Positions 1 through 3,712 of a stretch of 5,092 nucleotides of DNA are shown piece by piece. This DNA is from Methanosarcinaceae archaeon (GTDB lineage: Archaea; Halobacteriota; Methanosarcinia; Methanosarcinales; Methanosarcinaceae), in the NCBI GenBank assembly GCA_020793555.1, contig DQIO01000153.1, positions 1 to 5,092 of the forward strand, given 5' to 3'. Within the stretch, counting starts at the first letter, position 1, and each line of letters opens with the position of its first letter. The position numbers and the translations under genes were made by a program. The notes under the pieces were generated by a model that made no database searches, was not told where the DNA came from, and saw only the letters and a program-made list of their open reading frames with translations.

Positions 1-24
1 ATTGTATCATCGACATGACACTAG
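1..24 (-). mobile_element. Terminal fragment of a CTAG-flanked inverted-repeat element, cut by the window edge
   Basis: The reverse complement of these 24 bases matches the left end of the element inside vapC (from 2001) at 22 of 24 positions, including the first 13 (CTAGTGTCATGTC). The outer border is again CTAG (21-24). This is seen directly in the sequence. The inference is that a second copy of the same family, in the opposite orientation, ends here about 120 bp before the aminotransferase, with its body upstream of the window. It could be another short non-autonomous copy or the full insertion sequence supplying the transposase; the window cannot tell. Confidence 0.72.
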
Positions 25-70
25 TATAATATCTATTATCAAAAAAGGAAAACATTTTCATCAATCCATC

Positions 71-77
71 TTATTTA
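71..77 (+). promoter_or_regulatory. Possible TATA box of the aminotransferase gene
   Basis: TTATTTA lies about 70 bases before the TTG start and would place a transcript start near position 100, giving a short leader that carries the GGGGG ribosome-binding site. An alternative AT-rich box, TATAATAT (25-32), sits directly outside the end of the element, so the element may have altered this promoter. The whole leader is AT-rich, so chance matches are likely. No other feature was found in 25-143. Confidence 0.25.
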
Positions 78-143
78 GAAAGACCAACAATTATTAAAAA
101 AATCATGGAAATTACATGACTGATCAAAAGGGGGATAAAACAA

Positions 144-1328
144 TTGAATAATAATTTATTTGCAGACCGGATGAGTATAGCTCATAAGTCTTTTATCAGG
201 GAAATATTAAAGGTCACCGAGGATTCAAATATCATTTCATTTGCTGGTGGACTTCCAAATCCCGCTTTTTTTCCAGTCAAAGAAATTGCAGAAGCAGCAG
301 CCAAAATCCTTGAAACGGATGGTGGAAACGTACTTCAATACAGCTCAACTGAAGGTTATTTGCCTTTAAGAAAATACATAGCTGAAAGATATTTTTTAAA
401 AAATGGATTAAAAATAGATCCTGACCAGATATTGATTACTAACGGCTCACAGCAGGGATTAGATCTAATTGGAAAAGTATTTTTGAATAAAGGGGACAGG
501 GTTATAATGGAAAGCCCGGGTTACTTAGGAGCCATTCAGGCATTTTCGATGTATGAACCTATATTTGAATCAGTATCAATGTTGGATGACGGAATCGACA
601 TTGATATGCTCGAAAAAACAGTAAGGGATAAACGAATAAAGCTGGTTTATACTGTCCCTACATTTCAGAATCCATCAGGAATAACATATTCTACAAAAAA
701 AAGAAAAGATGTTGCAAATATTCTTGAAAAACATGATATCATTTTAATTGAGGACAATCCTTATTATGAACTAAGATTTGCAGGAGAAGATCTGCCTTTG
801 ATAAGGAATTTTCTGGAAGATAATTCAATCCTTTTGGGCTCATTTTCAAAAACAATTTCACCTGGATTAAGGCTGGGATGGATTTGTACTACCAATGAGA
901 TAATGGAGAAGATAATTATTGCAAAGCAAGCATCTGACCTTCATTCAAATTACCTTGCACAGAGAATTGCTTATCAATATTTGATTGATAATGACATCGA
1001 TGAACATATTGTAAAAATAAGAGACGCCTATAAAATAAGAAGGGATTTAATGGTATCTATGATATCAGAACATTTTCCTGAGGAAATAGAATTTACAAAA
1101 CCTGAAGGAGGGATGTTTTTGTGGATCACTCTTCCTGAGAAGATTTCATCTCTGGACTTGTTTGAGTACGCAATAAAAGAAAATGTCGCCTTCGTACCGG
1201 GAAATCCATTTTATGTAAATGGTGGTGGAAATAACACATTGAGGTTAAATTTTTCCAATTCAGATGAAGAACAAATTGAAATCGGAATTAAAAGATTGGC
1301 AAATATTATAACAAAATACTTTCCTTGA
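144..1328 (+). CDS. PLP-dependent aminotransferase, fold type I (class I/II, LysN/KAT II-like)
   Basis: A 394-residue cytosolic enzyme expected to transfer an amino group between an amino acid and a 2-oxo acid using pyridoxal phosphate. All fold-type I landmarks are visible: phosphate-loop segment TNGSQQGLDL (99-108), the PTFQNPSG motif with cofactor-ring Asn176, Asp204 in IEDNPYYEL contacting the pyridine nitrogen, Schiff-base Lys236 in GSFSKTISPGLRLGW, and substrate-carboxylate Arg367 in LRLNF. The N-terminal ISFAGGLPNP segment (31-40) is typical of the 2-aminoadipate/aromatic aminotransferase subgroup related to MocR regulators, but there is no helix-turn-helix domain here. Length is normal for the family. 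The start is TTG, chosen because AGGGGGAT lies 8 bases upstream; ATG at 171 is a weaker alternative that would remove the first nine residues. The gene stands alone on its strand with 226 bp to the next one, so context gives no substrate clue. Its codons are more AT-rich than those of hflX. The fold assignment is firm; substrate (aromatic, branched-chain or aminoadipate) is open. Confidence 0.93.
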   Translation: MNNNLFADRMSIAHKSFIREILKVTEDSNIISFAGGLPNPAFFPVKEIAEAAAKILETDGGNVLQYSSTEGYLPLRKYIAERYFLKNGLKIDPDQILITNGSQQGLDLIGKVFLNKGDRVIMESPGYLGAIQAFSMYEPIFESVSMLDDGIDIDMLEKTVRDKRIKLVYTVPTFQNPSGITYSTKKRKDVANILEKHDIILIEDNPYYELRFAGEDLPLIRNFLEDNSILLGSFSKTISPGLRLGWICTTNEIMEKIIIAKQASDLHSNYLAQRIAYQYLIDNDIDEHIVKIRDAYKIRRDLMVSMISEHFPEEIEFTKPEGGMFLWITLPEKISSLDLFEYAIKENVAFVPGNPFYVNGGGNNTLRLNFSNSDEEQIEIGIKRLANIITKYFP

Positions 1329-1377
1329 TGTAGGAAAAAATTGAACTTAAATTAATAACAGAAAAAAATTCAAGGAA
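1321..1377. other. Interrupted 8-bp inverted repeat around the aminotransferase stop codon
   Basis: TTCCTTGA (1321-1328, containing the stop codon) is repeated inverted as TCAAGGAA (1370-1377), with an A-rich 41-base loop between. It could fold as a transcript-end structure, but no T-run follows on the plus strand and the loop is large. It is recorded as a structure, not as a confident terminator. Confidence 0.3.
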
Positions 1378-1399
1378 TAGAGAATGAGCTCAAGTTGCC

Positions 1400-1433
1400 C
1401 CCCTCTCGCCTTCACCCTGCCCGTGTGCCCGTC
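1400..1433. repeat. GC-rich direct repeat, copy 1 (partner at 2496-2530)
   Basis: This C-rich block stands out in AT-rich intergenic DNA. It contains CGCCTTCACCCTGCCC (1407-1422), which recurs exactly at 2504-2519. The similarity extends on both sides: CCCCTCT just upstream in both copies, and CCGTC at the downstream edge. The two copies bracket the toxin-antitoxin pair. I do not recognise the repeat; it may be a dispersed intergenic repeat or a trace of a duplication or insertion event. Confidence 0.6.
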
Positions 1434-1498
1434 CTTTTACAATTTATCCTCGCTGCAAAGTGACAAGGAAGGGCAGTTTACACAATGGCGGCAACAGA

Positions 1499-1508
1499 TT
1501 ATATATAA
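1499..1508 (+). promoter_or_regulatory. Archaeal TATA box of the toxin-antitoxin operon
   Basis: TTATATATAA is a near-ideal archaeal TATA box, 46 bases before the GTG start of the antitoxin. Transcription would be expected to start about 25 bases downstream, inside the palindrome at 1519-1533. No other comparable box precedes the antitoxin between 1329 and 1554. Confidence 0.55.
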
Positions 1509-1518
1509 TGAAATCGAA

Positions 1519-1533
1519 TGTTAATTATTAACA
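1519..1533. promoter_or_regulatory. Perfect palindrome, likely operator of the toxin-antitoxin operon
   Basis: TGTTAATTATTAACA is a perfect 7-1-7 inverted repeat located between the TATA box and the antitoxin start, over the expected transcription start. That is where a repressor would block transcription, and toxin-antitoxin operons are commonly autoregulated. Whether a DUF104 antitoxin binds DNA itself is not clear, so the repressor could be another protein. The palindrome is seen; its role is inferred. Confidence 0.45.
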
Positions 1534-1554
1534 CCATAGGAATGAAACAATATT

Positions 1555-1773
1555 GTGACAATAGCCATAGAAGTTGTGTATGAAGATAACGTTTTTAAAC
1601 CGCTTGGACATGTTGAAGGTCTAAATGAACATGAAAGGTTGGTTGCGGTTTTTTCCCAGCTTCCTGTCAAAAAAGATCTGCGTGATGTAGCTAGAACAAT
1701 GACACATGACGAAGCTACGGCAATGCAGAAACTTATTGATGAAGAGTTCGAAAAAATTGAAGGCGAATGGTAG
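1555..1773 (+). CDS. DUF104 (AF2212-like) antitoxin
   Basis: A 72-residue protein with the family signature at its N-terminus: IEVVYEDNVFKPLGHVEGL (5-23), followed by a short strand (ERLVAVF, 27-33). This is the small beta domain of the DUF104 group, whose archaeal prototype is AF2212. The charged C-terminal helix (roughly 40-70, many Glu and Lys) is the expected toxin-binding part. Role, from family knowledge: neutralises the PIN-domain RNase encoded immediately downstream. The start is GTG, because the frame is closed by TGA at 1543-1545 and no ATG lies between; a weak AGGA (1537-1540) is 14 bases upstream, so the transcript may be almost leaderless. The stop overlaps the probable start of the toxin gene, the usual coupled arrangement. 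The antitoxin is intact although its toxin is disrupted, so it is now effectively an orphan. Confidence 0.85.
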   Translation: MTIAIEVVYEDNVFKPLGHVEGLNEHERLVAVFSQLPVKKDLRDVARTMTHDEATAMQKLIDEEFEKIEGEW

Positions 1774-2000
1774 ATTAGCTGTTGATACTAACGCTGTAAT
1801 CGCCTACAGGGAAGGTATTAATGAAGTATGTAAATTGATAGATGAAGCAGATGTAATTATTTTACCGGTTACTGTTATGGGTGAGCTTCTTTACGGCGCT
1901 TTGAATAGTGGAAAGACTGAATACAACGAACAAATTATAAAAAAATTCGCAGCGTATTCTCTTGTCATGCAGGTTGATGAAGCAGTTACCACACGTTACG

Positions 2001-2232
2001 CTAGTGTCATGTCAATAATACAATATCGTCAATATATGATTTGACACTGTCCTATTTTCCAGTTTTTTTTAAGACGCAGATTCACACTGATTTACGCTGA
2101 TTTAAGGTTGCATCTGCATTAATCAGCGTAAATCTGCGTCTAATATATTTGTTGAAATTACTGTATTTTGGAATCGTTTAATACTAATCTATGCACCACA
2201 TAATCGACACTTTTAAGTTGACACAACACTAG
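2001..2232 (+). mobile_element. Miniature inverted-repeat element (MITE) inserted in vapC, with CTAG target duplication
   Basis: CTAG occurs at both borders (2001-2004 and 2229-2232). Just inside, TGTCATGTCAA (2005-2015) and the reverse complement of 2218-2228 (TGTTGTGTCAA) match at 9 of 11 positions, forming terminal inverted repeats. The 224-bp body has no open frame of note, so the element is non-autonomous and must have been moved by a transposase encoded elsewhere. Subterminal copies of GACACT (2043-2048 and 2206-2211) and an inverted TGTCAA/TTGACA pair (2010-2015, 2041-2046) may be transposase-binding sites. The centre holds a strong hairpin (2072-2141). CTAG fits the YTAR target duplications described for IS701- and some IS5-type elements, but since CTAG is palindromic it could instead be part of the inverted repeat. 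A second copy end lies at 1-24. Confidence 0.85.
2072..2141. repeat. Hairpin-forming GACGCAGATT/AATCTGCGTC repeat inside the element
   Basis: The first arm, 2072-2092 (starting AGACGCAGATT), and the second, 2121-2141 (ending AATCTGCGTCT), are complementary at 19 of 21 positions. The loop carries a second 10-base near-repeat unit (ACACTGATTT 2084-2093, ACGCTGATTT 2094-2103) and the core TGCATCTG (2109-2116). Sequences of this CGCAGATT/ACGCTGATT type are, from general knowledge, a widely dispersed palindromic repeat of many prokaryotic genomes. Here it sits wholly inside the CTAG-flanked element, either as its natural centre or as a nested insertion. Confidence 0.7.
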
Positions 2233-2421
2233 AGTGCGTTTCAATCTTAAAAAAAGAGGAACTCCTATTCCTGAAAACGACATATGGATTGCAGCCGCAT
2301 GTTTAGAGCTCGAAGTTCCGCTTCTTAGTCAGGATGCCCATTTTAAACATGTTGAAGGGTTAGACGTTTGTGGCTGGTGAATCTCCATCATCTGTTGCTC
2401 TTGCAATAAGGGGTATATACG

Positions 2422-2477
2422 AACTACAGGGGACACAGAGTTTTCAATGCATCTGTTCTCTGTGTTCTCCTGTGGTT
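2422..2477. repeat. Second dispersed hairpin repeat (ACACAGAG/CTCTGTGT type)
   Basis: The left arm (2422-2440, core ACAGGGGACACAGAG) pairs with the right arm (2458-2477, CTCTGTGTTCTCCTGTGG) with one bulge and two wobble pairs; the eight pairs nearest the loop are perfect. The loop contains TGCATCTG (2448-2455), the same octamer found in the loop of the hairpin at 2072-2141. It resembles the ACCACAGA/CACAGAG class of dispersed palindromic repeats found in many genomes. It lies 42 bp after the toxin stop codon and could also end that transcript. Confidence 0.6.
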
Positions 2478-2495
2478 AAAATTGAAATGATTTCA

Positions 2496-2530
2496 CCCCT
2501 CTTCGCCTTCACCCTGCCCTGGTATCCGTC
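2496..2530. repeat. GC-rich direct repeat, copy 2 (partner at 1400-1433)
   Basis: This block contains the exact 16-base core CGCCTTCACCCTGCCC (2504-2519) found at 1407-1422, preceded by CCCCTCT plus one extra T and followed after a divergent stretch by CCGTC. It has the same orientation as copy 1, about 1.1 kb apart. It is followed by more GC-rich DNA to about 2576, also atypical for the neighbourhood. Confidence 0.6.
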
Positions 2531-2656
2531 TCAATCTGCTCCGCCCAGCCTTGTGGTGTGAGGGGCTTGCTGGCGCTTTTTGATTATTACTGCAATTACT
2601 GTTAATGTTAAGAGGTTTGCAAATGTTGTGGGCAGCTCATTCTCTTTAAAAATGTG
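2531..2656 (-). pseudogene. Possible gene relic: membrane-anchor tail (minus strand)
   Basis: On the minus strand, 41 open codons end at TGA (2531-2533) without any in-frame start; the upstream limit is a TAG (2657-2659). The translation begins HIFKENELPTTFANLL, continues as a hydrophobic stretch (LLTLTVIAVII) and then KKRQQ. A short acidic-proline motif, one membrane span and a basic tail is the layout of C-terminal sorting tags of archaeal surface proteins such as PEF-CTERM; here the motif would be ELPT rather than EFPT. This may be the last trace of such a gene, or chance. I would not annotate a protein from it. Confidence 0.22.
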
Positions 2657-2905
2657 CTAAAAGTGGTGTGAAGAGTGAGATAAAGAGGAGATATGAGTGG
2701 ATATTGGGCTAAAATTGTCTAATTCAGCCAAAGTTCGACAAACTATTTTTATAAAGATGAAAACATATCGCGAGTGCTTGAGTGCATGAAAATTGCGGGC
2801 TAAAACGACAATCTCATAAATACCATAATAATTATTATCCTATATCTATATTTCTATTAATATAATGGCGATTGCTTTCTTTTTATTCGAAAAAATAATA
2901 TATTG

Positions 2906-3076
2906 TCAAAGATTCAGAAAAAATATATTTTCCGATTTACCATTTAATTTGAAGACTATACCTGGAATTTTTGTGTCAATTTCTAATATTACTGCTTTAC
3001 TAACGGCATTGACTGCTTTTAAAGTGGGGAGATTAGACTTAATTAGATCTCCAAGTGCTTTTAGAAGTTTGTCAAT
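2906..3076 (-). pseudogene. Possible gene fragment of unknown family (minus strand)
   Basis: A 56-codon minus-strand frame runs between TAG (3077-3079) and TGA (2906-2908). It translates to a soluble, protein-like sequence beginning IDKLLKALGDLIKSNLPTLK, continuing AVNAVSKAVILEIDTKIPG and ending IVFKLNGKSENIFFLNL. The codons favour purine first and pyrimidine or A third positions, as real genes here do. There is no ATG, GTG or TTG start and no ribosome-binding site, so it is more likely the remains of a broken gene than a working one. The plus-strand frame over the same bases (2865-3080) has an ATG but encodes an irregular hydrophobic peptide and looks like its shadow. I do not recognise the family. 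Confidence 0.25.
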
Positions 3077-3235
3077 CTAAGGGCTTGGAGGCAAATTTTA
3101 AGGATAAAGAATGTGTATAGGCGTTTGATGTGGTTTTAAAGGTATTTGTTGCATTTTGCCATTGCCTCATATTACAATATTATTGAAAGAGCACTAGAAA
3201 CTTAATCAACCAACCCAAAAATGTGAGCTATGCAA

Positions 3236-3631
3236 ATGTACAACATAATAGCAGTTGACATATCAGGACGCCATAAGATTAATGATCGCTACTATATGGT
3301 ATGCGCAGCTGTATCAGTGTCGATCACTGCAGACCATATCGAGAAAGTGAATCAGATCAAGATCAAACCATTCTGGCTGGACTCAGCACCTGAGTTAACG
3401 GATATCATACAAGTCATTGAGGATACTGCAAAAGAGATCGAGTTTGAGGGCATCATCATAACCGAGCACGGGGAAATGTATAACCAGCCGGAAAGAGTGG
3501 TTGCAAGCATGTTCTCACGCGAGTTCAAATATCAGGAATCACTGGGGGAACGTAGTTCCATCGAACTGGCACACCATATATCACTTTGCACACGAAATCT
3601 TCTTTTAAGTGAACTTGGAATTGAGAGTTGA
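3236..3631 (+). CDS. DUF2209 family protein of unknown function
   Basis: A 131-residue soluble protein. The pattern IIAVDISGRHKINDRYYMVC (4-23) and IIITEHGEMYN (73-83), with ERSSIELAHHIS (105-116), is what I recognise as archaeal DUF2209, known mainly from Methanosarcinales; no function is established. A strand ending in an Asp-x-Ser-Gly motif, followed by a second strand (YYMVCAAVSV, 19-28), resembles the opening of RNase H-like folds such as DUF3800, with Asp8 and possibly Glu77 or Glu80 as acidic candidates; this is inference from pattern only. There are no signal peptide or membrane segments. The start at 3236 is preferred because GTGA (3223-3226) is 9 bases upstream of it but only 3 from the in-frame ATG at 3230, which would add Met-Gln. 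It is followed by hflX on the same strand after 81 bp with a possible regulatory site between, so co-transcription is possible but not certain. Confidence 0.8.
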   Translation: MYNIIAVDISGRHKINDRYYMVCAAVSVSITADHIEKVNQIKIKPFWLDSAPELTDIIQVIEDTAKEIEFEGIIITEHGEMYNQPERVVASMFSREFKYQESLGERSSIELAHHISLCTRNLLLSELGIES

Positions 3632-3643
3632 TAGAATTTTGTT

Positions 3644-3688
3644 ACAATTGAAAGCACAGTCACAATTACAATTACAATTATAATTGTA
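3644..3688. promoter_or_regulatory. ACAATT repeat cluster with 16-bp palindrome upstream of hflX
   Basis: The hexamer ACAATT occurs at 3644-3649 and then three times in tandem (3662-3679), running into a perfect palindrome TACAATTATAATTGTA (3673-3688) 24 bases before the hflX start. The AATTATAATT centre could serve as the TATA element, in which case a protein bound at the palindrome would control hflX directly. It could also be a simple AT-rich slippage tract. The repeats and palindrome are seen; regulatory use is inferred. Confidence 0.4.
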
Positions 3689-3712
3689 GAATGTTTGAAG
3701 GAATCATAAACT

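Larger units (their letters stand above)
1757..2380 (+). pseudogene. vapC: VapC-type PIN-domain toxin gene, interrupted by a 228-bp element
   Basis: The PIN domain is an RNase fold that in VapC toxins cuts RNA to stop translation. The 5' part (to 2004) encodes the first strand LAVDTNAVIAY with the first catalytic Asp (codon 1784-1786) and the GELLYGA helix with Glu (1883-1885). The 3' part (from 2233) encodes GTPIPENDIWIAAACLE with Asp (2279-2281) and PLLSQDAHF with Asp (2333-2335), ending at TGA 2378-2380. Between them lies a CTAG-flanked element. Removing it with one CTAG joins the halves in frame and gives 131 residues, a normal VapC length, with all four acidic residues. As it stands, translation stops at 2042-2044 after about 95 residues and loses two of the four, so the product should be inactive. 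The start is uncertain: TTG 1757 (GAAGAG 10 bases upstream, 17-base overlap with the antitoxin) fits best; ATG 1739 would add six residues. Family is near certain, inactivation very likely. Confidence 0.88.
2381..3229. other. Gene-poor accessory stretch between vapC and the DUF2209 gene
   Basis: About 850 bp without a convincing intact gene. In order it contains a hairpin repeat (2422-2477), the second GC-rich repeat (2496-2530), a possible minus-strand membrane-tail relic (2531-2656), an AT palindrome ATAATAATTATTAT (2825-2838), and a minus-strand open frame without a normal start (2906-3076). The composition shifts from GC-rich (about 2500-2576) to strongly AT-rich (about 2815-3000), as expected for layered insertions and decay. 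No tRNA-like fold or CRISPR repeat was found. The last 110 bp before the DUF2209 start should include its promoter, but no clear TATA box stands out; TTACAATATTATTG (3172-3185) is a weak candidate. Confidence 0.6.

Noticed and set aside
1706..2044. VapC translated from the ATG at 1706 as a 112-residue protein
   Set aside because: It would overlap the antitoxin by 68 bp and add a non-PIN N-terminus; its last residues come from the inserted element. The true gene continues at 2233.
2370..2561. Plus-strand 63-codon open frame
   Set aside because: It starts inside the vapC stop region and runs through the hairpin repeat and the GC-rich repeat, with no ribosome-binding site and no domain-like sequence.
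2865..3080. Plus-strand 71-codon open frame with an ATG start
   Set aside because: The peptide is an irregular hydrophobic sequence without recognisable motifs or a ribosome-binding site; the opposite strand reads more like protein, so this is probably its shadow.
3171..3197. Possible third copy of the CTAG element end (ATATTATTGAAAGAGCACTAG resembles the reversed element end at about 16 of 21 bases)
   Set aside because: The innermost terminal bases do not match, the similarity is mostly A/T, and there is no second CTAG or matching inverted end anywhere between 2380 and 3190.
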